Shown here: positions 17,321 to 26,160 of the stretch, piece by piece
How the letters are laid out: the number at the start of each line of letters is the position of its first letter
Position numbering within the stretch: position 1 is the stretch's first letter
From: Fimbriiglobus ruber
Lineage (GTDB): Bacteria > Planctomycetota > Planctomycetia > Gemmatales > Gemmataceae
Reading direction: 5' to 3'
NCBI RefSeq assembly: GCF_002197845.1
Contig: NZ_NIDE01000005.1
Span: 248,001-312,000 of the forward strand
DNA length: 64,000 bases
Program-made: the position numbers and the translations under genes
The notes under the pieces: model-generated
Told to the model about the DNA's origin: nothing
Databases searched by the model: none
The model's input: only the letters and a program-made list of their open reading frames with translations

Positions 17321-18149
17321 TTAAGGTTTTTTAGGATCTGTACCCATAATCCACTGTATCGCGAGATATCTAACTATATTATAGTCAACGCCCGGGATCG
17401 CAAAATTCTTAAGGTAATTAATGAATAAATCTACGAAACGAATAGTATCAAGCCTCTTCTCTTGGTCGTCTTTTTGATTTATTGCCTTTCTGGCAGCTTC
17501 AAACACCACCTCAAGTTCGGCCTCGTGATCTTGGGGGTATATCATTGCGTGAACTGACCCCGCCGTCGTTGTGACGAGGCCTAATGCCGTTAATAGACCC
17601 GTATAGATCTTCAGACTACCCGTGTATTTGGGATTATCAATGACCGCGTATCTACCTTGTTGTTTACGGGGTGAATTCACTCCCTTTACAGACCTTGGTC
17701 CTTTAGGATCTCCAGCGTTGATTAATTTTTTAAGTTTCTCGCGCTGATCTACACCTATCGAGCCGTACAAATTCGTTTTGATATCGTAAACGTCGTGAAC
17801 TTTGGATAAATCTAATTTCTCTCCAACCTTTGGCACGTAGCCTGGTGTCACGCGAATCGCATCAATTTGGACATCACCAGGTACTAGTTTACCTTTGACT
17901 CCATCAACCGCTTTCACAACTCCGTTGGCGTCAACTACAAGCTCTGTAAACCAAACGCGATGAGCAATTTTACGCGACCAAGGATTTTTCCTTACGGACT
18001 CGGTTATGTCTTTCAATCTACTATAAACTTTGTCCTCCAATGCCATTCCATAAGCTCCGAAACTCGATTGCCCTCCACTTTTTGTATTTGTAGGTACCCA
18101 CTTTTCCTTCTTCAATTCTTCATCTGCGTCCTTAATGGCGTCAACTAAT
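17321..18149 (-). pseudogene. Orphan module a: C-terminal toxin-like domain
   Basis: The frame is open from the IS1380 border at 18149 (ELVDAIKDADEELKKEKW) to a stop at 17321, about 276 codons. A segment GDVQIDAIRVTPGY followed by VHDVYDIKTN has the spacing of a PD-(D/E)xK nuclease active site (Asp ... Asp-Ile-Lys), which is a lead, not a proof. The rest (KLKKLINAGDPKGPRS, AELEVVFEAARKAI) is unrecognised. Upstream, beyond the IS1380, lies the stalk and junction at 20021. A one-base difference in a GGGG run at the joint separates the two frames. Confidence 0.5.
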
Positions 18150-20014
18150 CCTTAAACAAGCGAGGGCGATTGCGATCACGATGTAGGCAGTGTCGCTCTG
18201 GTAAATTGCATATCATCTCTGGCCTCACTCATGAGAGTGGGCTTCTTCATTGTTATATCTCCTTCAACAACCCGAGTATTCAGCCTCCGTTTCGCGCGAT
18301 CGCTTTCGGCGCCGTTGCGGATCGGGACATCCAGATCCCGACTTCGGGTTGCCAGGCCTCAACAGTTCAACGTCTCGACCAGTCGGAAGAAGACCCGTAA
18401 ATGAGGGTTCCAACTCAACAGACGATAAACTAGCTTGCGGCCCGTCCGGAGAACCTGGCACGGCAGCCCGACGAATGCGTGGACGAAACTCCGGAACTCC
18501 AAACCCAACACCCACCGCTTCTCCTGACGATACTTGTCTCGCCAGCGGCCCGGCGGTTCCGGCAACGACAACGCCCACCACGCCTTCACGTTCCAGCCCA
18601 GTGCCGTCATCACCATGTACGCCCAGTTGCTTTCCAGCGTGTCCACCGGCGCCCGCAACGCCCGCACGCCGCTCTTCAACTGGGCGTGCAGGTTCTCCTG
18701 GTGGCACCGGTCGTTGGCCGAGAACACAATCGCGTCCGCCGACCACTCCCGCTCGTTGGTGATGTAAAAGAAGTAACGCACGTCATCGAACAGCGCCGCC
18801 TCGCCTTTCGCCTTGGTGATGTTCTTGCGGATCACCACCATCCGGTACTTCTGGCGGCAGGCGGTGGGCCGATACTCGAACTCGGCGATGTCCTCCGAGT
18901 CCAAACGGAGCGTCTCGTACTCCCGCTCCGTCACGATCCTGGCCTTGACGTTTTCCGGCGTCCGCCGCGGTTGCGTGTTCACGTGATAACGGGCGGGGCG
19001 GGTCAGCCGCCGCTACGCGTGGTCCGGGAGTTCCTCGGCTTTCCGCACCAGAGTGGGCACGGCATCGTAACCGAAAATGAACCGCGTCTTGCGGATGGCA
19101 TTCCAGCCATCCAGATACTGGGTCTGCGAGAAATCGGTGTCGCCCCGCAAGAGGACCGTGCGAAAACCGGCCTCGAGGCACAACACCAGCGAGCGGTTGA
19201 CTTCCCGGGCCGCGCCCTCGTGCGACGGGCGATTCCCCGGACGATTCACGATGCTGAGGACCTCCCCGGTCTCGGCCAGCGAAACGACCAGCGGGTGATA
19301 ACCCCAGGTGCCGTCGTAGGCGATGTCCATCCCGTCCTTGCACGGACCGGTGGTCCCGACGAGGGTGCCGTCCATGTCGATCGTCGCGCAGTCGAAGAAC
19401 GACTCGGGTTGCTCGGCCCAGACGCGCCGGCGAACCTCGTTGATCGCGTCGATCAGCGCTTCGACGTCGGACGCCAAGAAGCGGCGGCAGAAGTCGCCGG
19501 CGGTGGTGGGGTCGGGGATGCGTCGCGCGTCCAGGGCGTTGAGGAAGGTCTCGTCGTTGCGGAGGAGTTCGAGGTCTTGAAGCAGGTGCCGCCGCAGAGC
19601 GGGTTGTAGGCGAGGGTGAGGACGTGATCGGATTCGTGATACGGGACGTGGAATTTGAGCAGATGAAGTTTTTGGTCGATGGTCTTGGCGAGCCCGAATC
19701 GTTGACCCAGCGCGTGGATGAGGCCGATGCCACCGCAGTGGATGGCCTGGGCCTTGTCGGAGACCTCATAGTGGATGTTGCGGGCTTTGAGCACGGGCTC
19801 GGGGCTGAGCGGATTGCGCGTTTGATCGAGTCGGCGAGCGATGCGGGCCTTGCCTTTTTGGAACCAGCGGCGGAAGATAGGTTTCACTTGAAATCCTTCG
19901 TGTTTTCCGGTGGTTGTGGACTCTGCAACCCTACAAACACCGGAAAACACGAAGGATTTCAAGCTTTTCGTTTTTCTCCAACGTCAATTTGCCAATGGCG
20001 ACGCTTGGTTAAGG
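18150..20014 (-). mobile_element. IS1380 family element, copy B (1865 bp)
   Basis: The termini match copy A in inverted orientation (CCTTAAACAAGCG at 18150, GCTTGGTTAAGG at 20014). The 6 bp target duplication ACTAAT is at 18144-18149 and 20015-20020. It sits exactly between the PFVDP junction of stalk module a and its C-terminal domain. Confidence 0.92.
18359..19887 (-). pseudogene. IS1380 transposase, copy B, broken
   Basis: The sequence is nearly identical to copy A, but a C-to-T change near 19014 creates a stop after PDHA (copy A reads PDHAWRRLTR), and one G is missing near 19580. Translation would therefore give pieces only. The start would be the GTG at 19887, inside the same hairpin as in copy A. 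Confidence 0.88.
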
Positions 20015-20020
20015 ACTAAT

Positions 20021-21320
20021 TCTGTATCCCCGGGTAACATTTGGCAGCGGGTCGACTGCCGGATCCACGAACGGCACCCCATCCGTACTAAAGTGCAAAT
20101 GCCCAGTATCCCCACTGGTCTCCCCACTCACGTCGTCGAACGAGTAAACCAGCCCATACCGGTCGGTCCCGGTTTCGGACCGGGTGAAGTATCCAGCCCG
20201 GGCATCGGCCGTCTCGATATTAGTATACCCGTACGACCCGCTCCCAGCCCGCCCGCTTGTTGCCCCGGTATCCGTCCGCACGTACGTCCCGGTCGCCGAC
20301 GTCGTCGTCTGCGAGATCCCCTGGTCGTCGTTCCCGGTTCCAGTTGCGGTATCCGTCTCGGTCCCGGTCACCGTCTCCCCGTACGCGCTGCCCCGGTCGT
20401 CTGCCCGACCTCGCTCAGCGTATACGCGTCCGACCCGGTCGTCGTCGTCCCGTCCGACCCGGTCACGTCGTCCCCGGTGTCCGTCTCGGTCAGGGTTGTC
20501 GTCCCGGTCCCGGACAGCGTATACCCGCCGGGCGCCGCCGCTCGACCACCCCCCGGACCCGCCCGACCCGCCGCTCGACCACCCGCCGCTCGCCCCGGCC
20601 TCGGACTCGGTGAAGCTGTACCCGGTGATACCCGTGTCGGTGACCGTGTACGTCCGTTGACCGCGTCGTCGTATTGACCGTGGTGAACGACCCGGACGTC
20701 CCCTCGGTCACCGTGTACGACCCGCTCGCCCCCGGGGTGGTGTCGCTGAACGTCGACCCCCGAGTCCCGATCTCGGTCGTCGTCGAATCCCCCGTAATGT
20801 CGTTGCCCGACCCGGTCACCGATCCGGACTGGGTGCGGGTCTCGGTGAACGACGCGCTGCCACCCCACTGGGTCGCCGTCGACGCCTGGGTCTCGGTCCC
20901 GGTTGACGTCCAGTCGCCGGTCACGTCGTCCCCCGTTTGGGTCGACGAGTCCGACGACGTCGCCGTCTTTCCCCACCAATAGCTGCCGCCCGACCCGTAC
21001 CCGCCCGAACCACCCGACCCCGACGACAGCCCGCCGGTCTCGGTCATGGTCTACGACGTGTGGTCCTCGGACGCGACCGTTCGTGTACGTCCCGGTGAAT
21101 AGGTCGTCCGAGTCGGATGACGTGCTGCTCGTCGTCGACACGTCGGTCAGCGTATAGCTGACCCCGGACTGGGTGCCGACCTCGGTCGAAGATGCCGTAT
21201 CGGCGACCGTCGACGTCGGGGGGGGGGGGGGCCGGTTCCAGACTCGGTCACCGTCGCATAGTCAGTCCAGCTGCTCGCCTCGCTACCAACCGAGGCGTAA
21301 TCCAATCGGAGTAATACTTA
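20021..21320 (-). pseudogene. Orphan module a: stalk and junction segment
   Basis: This minus-strand segment encodes the same Ser/Thr/Gly-rich repeats as the giant gene (GSYWWGKTATSSDSSTQTG, TGSGNDITGDSTTTEIG) and the junction DRYGLVYSFDDVSGE ... GVPFVDPA. It begins near the IS5 border with DYASVGSEASS and TDYATVTESGTG and has no start codon of its own. At least three single-base losses break the frame (near 20390, 20665, 21050), and a 14-G run sits at 21218. It is an orphan 3' module rather than a complete gene. Confidence 0.65.
20055..21210 (-). repeat. Shared junction repeat, copy in module a
   Basis: This is one of four roughly 1.1 kb direct repeats that end at the PFVDP junction (others near 26711, 31870 and 34781). 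It is highly similar at the base level to the other copies, with small deletions. Confidence 0.8.
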
Positions 21321-22267
21321 GAGCCTGTCCGGGAAGACTATTTTGATGCAACTCTATATTTAAACGGGGGATAACGCTCTTGTGGATCCATGCGATTGAG
21401 GATCAGCTGGATTGACCGCACACGAATCATGGATTCGCTGGAACTATTCAGTCGCTCATAATTACGACTCAACCGCCGGGCCCGCCCGAGCCACCCGAAC
21501 GTCCGCTCGACGACCCACCGCTTGGGTAACAGGGTGAACCCCTTGACCCCGTCCGGTCGGCGGACGATGACGAGTTCCCATCCGAGTTCCGGGTGGCCGT
21601 CTTTCCACCCGTTCAGGGCATGGTTGTGGTACTTCCCGTCGGCCCACACGACCTTCAATCGCGGGTACGCGTCACGGTCCAACCCTTCGAGTACGGTCGG
21701 GGCCGCGGCCGCGTCGTCGACGTGCCCGGCGGTCACCGCCACGACCATCAGCAGGCCCAGCGTATCGACCACGATCGACCGCTTCCGGCCCTGGATTTTC
21801 TTGCCCGCATCGTACCCGTTCCCGCCCGCGTGTTCGGTCCCTTTGACCGACTGGCTGTCGATGCTCGCGGCACTCGGGTCCGCTCGTGACTCGGGGCGTG
21901 GACTTCCCGATACCCTCCCGGAGGACATCCAGGAGTTCTTGCCAGGTGCCATCGTCCGCCACTGGGCGAAGTATTCGTACACCGTACTCTTGGCCGGGAA
22001 GTCGTGCGGGAGCATCGACCACTGACACCCCGACCGGTTCACGTACACGATCGCGTTCAGCACCTCCCGGAGGTCCACCGACCGGGGCGTCCTCCGGGTC
22101 GGGCGGCCGGCAGGACGACCTGGATGATCTCCCATTGGAGGTCGGTCAAATCGGTCGGATACGGTTTGCGAACGGTCGCATCCATGACTTCGCTCCTCGA
22201 GTACGAAGGAGCGACTAACTTACAAGAGACGCACAACTTACAGCAAGGTCACTTTTCGGACAGCCTC
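21321..22267 (-). mobile_element. IS5 family element, copy 3 (947 bp)
   Basis: The ends match copy 1, and TTA is duplicated at 21318-21320 and 22268-22270. It is four bases shorter than the other three copies, and each missing base that I could place is in a C/G run (near 21880, 21915, 21957 and 22087). Confidence 0.9.
21338..22185 (-). pseudogene. IS5 transposase, copy 3, frameshifted
   Basis: Nearly identical to copy 1 over the catalytic part. The four single-base losses shift the frame between the RPRSVDLREV and SAASIDSQSV segments. If those losses are sequencing errors, the gene is intact. Confidence 0.85.
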
Positions 22268-22366
22268 TTAAGTCGGATTCGAGATATTCTTTAAAAATTT
22301 GGCATTACATAACGAAATGCCACACAAGGCAAGGTCACAATTTCTATCGGACATATAATAATAAAT

Positions 22367-22745
22367 TTACCGATACGATTGAATTAATTCGGTAGCGATT
22401 TCAGCAACTGTGAAATCATCTTGTTGCGCCGACAATTCAAAAAGTCTGTTTTTAATATCTCCATCAGCCCCACAATGCCTAATTGCCATAAGCGATTACA
22501 AGATAACAGTGTAGTCATTTGAGTGAATTTTCTTTGTGACTTCTGTTGCTAAAGCCGGGTCGCCAATCTTTGCCTCATCAATACATATTAATACGGTGTT
22601 TGAAGCACGCACTTCATAGGATCTAAGAATCTTGATCATAGTACTGCGGTCACTTTCGCGATTGTAGCCATTTATCATGATGCTACAGTGCGTGACTTCT
22701 GCCAGATCCAAGTCGCTGCGAATATCATGAGCTTGAAGGGCGCCA
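22367..22745 (-). pseudogene. Continuation of the HEAT-like frame with two stops
   Basis: The frame of the 22748 gene continues past its stop for about 125 codons with one further stop at 22496, then ends at 22367 (TELIQSYR). Segments such as DPALATEVTKKIHSNDYTV and DDFTVAEIATELIQSY look like helical repeats. Either this is the tail of a longer helical-repeat gene with two nonsense changes, or the part at 22496-22711 is a separate small gene starting at TTG. Confidence 0.35.
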
Positions 22746-22747
22746 CT

Positions 22748-23147
22748 CTATTTTTTACCGAAAGAAACGAGTGACGACACAGCAGCACTGCGAACACGAT
22801 CATCATCGTCGCCAATATATTCCAGCAACTGTTTGGACAAATTAGGAATGTATTGATCGTCCTCGCAACGCGACATGAGATCGAGTGCTGTCGAGCGAAG
22901 ATCTGGAAGTATATCGGAAATGTTGGTCAATATAGACCAGGCGCGAGGCAGAGAACTTTGGCTAATTATGGAGACGCATTGATATCTTACTTTTCTGTGT
23001 CGAGCGCTATTGGCGATGCCAAATAAAATATCCAGAATCTGATCCGGAAAATCAGTCTCGACTAAAATGGTCAAAGCCAAAAAGGATTCGTCGTCGTCAA
23101 CATCTTCCTGCAAGGAGTATAGTGCAATCTCCGTCGCGGTGATTTTA
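22748..23147 (-). pseudogene. Putative immunity gene of module b, 3' part (HEAT-like)
   Basis: The frame runs from the IS5 border (KITATEIALYSLQEDVDDDE) to a stop at 22748 (VSFGKK). Repeated helical pairs (ARHRKVRYQCVSIISQSS, LPDLRSTALDLMSRCEDD, DRVRSAAVSSLVSFG) are HEAT/PBS-lyase-like. Removing IS5 copy 4 and one TTA joins it in frame to the 5' part at 24102-24286, giving a 194-residue protein with an N-terminal signal. Confidence 0.7.
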
Positions 23148-24098
23148 GAGGCTGTCCGAAAAGTGACCTTGCTGTAAGTTGTGCGTCTCTTGTAAGTTAG
23201 TCGCTCCTTCGTACTCGAGGAGCGAAGTCATGGATGCGACCGTTCGCAAACCGTATCCGACCGATTTGACCGACCTCCAATGGGAGATCATCCAGGTCGT
23301 CCTGCCGGCCGCCCGACCCGGAGGACGCCCCCGGTCGGTGGACCTCCGGGAGGTGCTGAACGCGATCGTGTACGTGAACCGGTCGGGGTGTCAGTGGTCG
23401 ATGCTCCCGCACGACTTCCCGGCCAAGAGTACGGTGTACGAGTACTTCTCCCAGTGGCGGGACGACGGTACCTGGCAAGAACTCCTGGATGTCCTCCGGG
23501 AGGGGTATCGGGAAGTCCACGCCCCGAGCCACGAGCGGACCCCGAGCGCCGCGAGCATCGACAGCCAGTCGGTCAAGGGGACCGAACACGCGGGCGGGAA
23601 CGGGTACGACGCGGGCAAGAAAATCCAGGGCCGGAAGCGGTCGATCGTGGTCGATACGCTGGGCCTGTTGATGGTCGTGGCGGTGACCGCCGGGCACGTC
23701 GACGACGCGGCCGCGGCCCCGACCGTACTCGAATCGTTGGACCGGGAGGCGTACCCGCGGTTGAAGGTCGTGTGGGCCGACGGGAAGTATCACAACCATA
23801 CCCTGAACGGGTGGAAGGACGGCCACCCGGAACTCGGATGGGAACTCGTCATCGTCCGCCGACCGGACGGGGTGAAGGGGTTCACCCTGTTACCCAAGCG
23901 GTGGGTCGTCGAGCGGACGTTCGGGTGGCTCGGGCGGGCCCGGCGGTTGAGTCGTAATTATGAGCGACTGAATAGTTCCAGCGAATCCATGATTCGTGTG
24001 CGGTCAATCCAGCTGATCCTCAATTGCATGGATCCACAAGAGCGTTATCCCCCGTTTAAATATAGAGTTGCATCAAAATAGTCTTCCCGGACAGGCTC
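23148..24098 (+). mobile_element. IS5 family element, copy 4 (951 bp)
   Basis: The ends are GAGGCTGTCC (23148) and GGACAGGCTC (24098), with TTA duplicated at 23145-23147 and 24099-24101. It is inserted in the coding sequence of the HEAT-like gene, in the opposite orientation to the other three IS5 copies. Confidence 0.92.
23230..24081 (+). CDS. IS5 family transposase (copy 4, intact)
   Basis: This 283-residue DDE transposase starts at ATG 23230, with GGAG upstream; the upstream 17 codons of open frame are left out for that reason. It is almost identical to copy 1, with differences such as FSQWRDDGTW for FAQWRDDGTW. The catalytic segments SIVVDTLGLLM, VVWADGKYHNH and ERTFGWLGR are intact. Confidence 0.93.
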   Translation: MDATVRKPYPTDLTDLQWEIIQVVLPAARPGGRPRSVDLREVLNAIVYVNRSGCQWSMLPHDFPAKSTVYEYFSQWRDDGTWQELLDVLREGYREVHAPSHERTPSAASIDSQSVKGTEHAGGNGYDAGKKIQGRKRSIVVDTLGLLMVVAVTAGHVDDAAAAPTVLESLDREAYPRLKVVWADGKYHNHTLNGWKDGHPELGWELVIVRRPDGVKGFTLLPKRWVVERTFGWLGRARRLSRNYERLNSSSESMIRVRSIQLILNCMDPQERYPPFKYRVASK

Positions 24099-24101
24099 TT
24101 A

Positions 24102-24286
24102 TTAGTTTTTATGGCAAAACGAACTTTGTCGCAAAGTTCTTGTTGCTCTTCGATGCTGCTCGCATTTGCCGCTAACTTAATATATTCGTAATAGATATTC
24201 ATGTCCAAATCGCCCGATAAGCTGATGCCGTTGGTATCTACCACAAAAAGCATTGGTATCGCACAAAGAACGCGAAATAGCTTCAT
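24102..24286 (-). pseudogene. Putative immunity gene of module b, 5' part
   Basis: It starts at ATG 24286, 27 bases after the reconstructed stop of the module-b domain. The N-terminus MKLFRVLCAIPMLFVVDTNG looks like a signal peptide. The frame then reads NIYYEYIKLAANASSIEEQQ and DKVRFAIKTN up to the IS5 border. The reading across the border into IS5 (KSLSGKTILMQLYI) is an artefact; the native continuation is at 23147. Confidence 0.65.
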
Positions 24287-24313
24287 ACATATTCTGCTTT
24301 ACGTGGGGGCAAA

Positions 24314-24525
24314 CTATTTATTTTCCTTCGACAACTTTAATACTTCCTGATATCTTGCGGTAATGTTGGCCAAATAGGCTTCTATGTATTTTAATATTGC
24401 AATGTATACGTGATATTTGATTCCTGCCTTCTCCAGATCACCGATGAGCGTATTATTGATGTCTACGCCATCCCCAATCAGTTCTCGACGGACCGTGTCG
24501 AGTGCATTTGGACCCCTTCTTGGGC
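24314..24525 (-). pseudogene. Orphan module b: last part of the C-terminal domain
   Basis: Beyond the IS66 the minus strand is open for about 65 codons (PNALDTVRRELIGDG ... YQEVLKLSKENK) to a stop at 24314. Joined to the module-b frame at 26161 it would read AYRAAQEGGPNALDTVRREL if one G is added to the GGGG run at the joint. As sequenced, the frame instead ends 15 codons after the joint (STRSVEN). Confidence 0.5.
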
Positions 24526-26160
24526 GTAGCTGTCTATTCTGTACAGCTGAGGGGCCTTTCCGGATGTGCCCGTGGCCGCTAATTTTCCGTCATGGGGGAT
24601 GAGCAGCTCAAACAGGACGTTCGGCAGGGCAAGGTGTCACCCGAACACCTGGTCGACCTGATCGTGTCCCTCCAAGCCGAACTCCTGGCCGCTCGCCAAC
24701 GCATCCGCGAACTTGAGCAACACCTCCCCACCCCGCCGACCGCCAAACTCGATCAACCGTTCTCCATGCGGGCCGAAGAGCAACGACAACACGCCCGTTC
24801 GAACAAGCCCCAGAAAAGGAAGAAGCCGAAGCGACACGGGCGGGTCACGACCGCGGACAAGATCGCTCGCGCGGAACGCACCGAGAAGGTGTTCCCGGCC
24901 GGCATCCCGCCCGCCGACTGCCGCCGGTCTCACGTCCGCCCGGTGTGGCGGTTCGAGAGCGGGCGTGCGGTCCTGGTCGCGTACGAGATCTATCGCGGAC
25001 CCAAGAACCAGTACGGTCAGATCCCCGGGGTGTTCGGCCGCAGTGAATTCGCGGTCGAGATCGTCGTCGCGATCGCATTCCTGGTCCATGGCGTCGGCCT
25101 GTCGTTCGACAAAGTGTGCCAGGTGCTGACGTTCTTCCAACAACTCCGGCTGCCGAAGTCCCAAGCCGACGCCTTGCTCCGCCAGTTGTCGCGGCACTGG
25201 GAGAAGGAGTTCGACACCCTGTGTACCCTGTTGGCCCACGCGGCCGTCGTCCACGCGGACGAGACCCGGTGGAGTCTGAACAGCGTGTGGGCATTCCTGT
25301 CCGAACAGGCCCGGGTGTTGCTGTTCGGGGTTCACAAGGATGCCGGGACGCTCAAGACCATTCTCGATCCGGAGACGTTCGAGGGTGTTCTGGTGAGCGA
25401 CGACGCGGCCGTGTACGCGACTTTCACGATCGCGCAAAAGTGCTGGGCGCACCTCCTCCGCAAGGCGATTAAGCTGACCCTGCAGGAACCCGACCACGAG
25501 GGCTACCGGACGTTCACCGACCGGTTGCTGGAGATCTACCGGGCGGCGTGCCGGGCACGGGACGACGGCCGGTTGAGCGATGCCGGCCGGACCGCCCGGG
25601 TCGAGGGTCTGGAACAGCGGGTGTACGACCTGTGTTCGGCCCAGTGGCTGGCCGACGAACCGCCGGGCGACGGATGCCGGAATGACTACCGCCTGCTGGT
25701 CAATGAACTGATGCGGTTGATGCTGGCCAAGGAATTGTTCCCGTTCGTAACGGCCCCGGCGGTGACGCAACCGAACGGTGCAACGGCCCCGGTCGCGGGG
25801 ACGAACAACGAAGCCGAGCGGACCCTCCGGGGTTCGGCGGACGCGCGGAAGACGGGTCGGACGAGTAAGACCCCGGCCGGCGCGCGGCGGCGGACGATCC
25901 TGATGAGCGTACTGGAATCGCTGCGGTTGTACTTGACGGAGTGGACGTTGGCGAGCGTGATCGCGGAAGTGACGCGGTGGATGGAGGCAGGGCGAAGTTG
26001 CTTCGAAGATCTCCTGATCAAACTGAAGATTCCACGCCCGGAAGACTCGATCCTGGATCGCATCTTTCCCAAGGTCGAAATGGCTACCTCGTAGAAGCGG
26101 GCACGCGTCTGAACTGGGAAATTCTCAGGCCGTTCCCGTACGTACAGAATAGACAGCTAC
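24526..26160 (+). mobile_element. IS66 family element without accessory genes (1635 bp)
   Basis: Terminal inverted repeats GTAGCTGTCTATTCTGTAC lie at 24526-24544 and 26142-26160. The flanking direct repeat TTCTTGGGC (24517-24525 and 26161-26169) fits the 8-9 bp duplication of IS66. It carries only the large transposase and lacks tnpA/tnpB, as in the ISBst12 group. Confidence 0.92.
24592..26094 (+). CDS. IS66 family transposase TnpC
   Basis: This is a 500-residue protein. The N-terminal leucine-rich coiled coil (LVDLIVSLQAELLAARQRI) is followed by a basic region and a zinc-ribbon-like remnant, then the DDE core VVHADETRWSL, VLVSDDAAVYATF and GTNNEAERTLRG. It ends with a C-terminal MEAGRSCFEDLL. 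The frame is intact from ATG 24592. It was inserted into the module-b C-terminal domain gene in the opposite orientation. Confidence 0.93.
   Translation: MGDEQLKQDVRQGKVSPEHLVDLIVSLQAELLAARQRIRELEQHLPTPPTAKLDQPFSMRAEEQRQHARSNKPQKRKKPKRHGRVTTADKIARAERTEKVFPAGIPPADCRRSHVRPVWRFESGRAVLVAYEIYRGPKNQYGQIPGVFGRSEFAVEIVVAIAFLVHGVGLSFDKVCQVLTFFQQLRLPKSQADALLRQLSRHWEKEFDTLCTLLAHAAVVHADETRWSLNSVWAFLSEQARVLLFGVHKDAGTLKTILDPETFEGVLVSDDAAVYATFTIAQKCWAHLLRKAIKLTLQEPDHEGYRTFTDRLLEIYRAACRARDDGRLSDAGRTARVEGLEQRVYDLCSAQWLADEPPGDGCRNDYRLLVNELMRLMLAKELFPFVTAPAVTQPNGATAPVAGTNNEAERTLRGSADARKTGRTSKTPAGARRRTILMSVLESLRLYLTEWTLASVIAEVTRWMEAGRSCFEDLLIKLKIPRPEDSILDRIFPKVEMATS

Noticed and set aside
24526-26160. Missing tnpA/tnpB taken as a truncated IS66
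   Set aside because: Both terminal repeats and the target duplication are present, so this is a complete element of the single-gene type.
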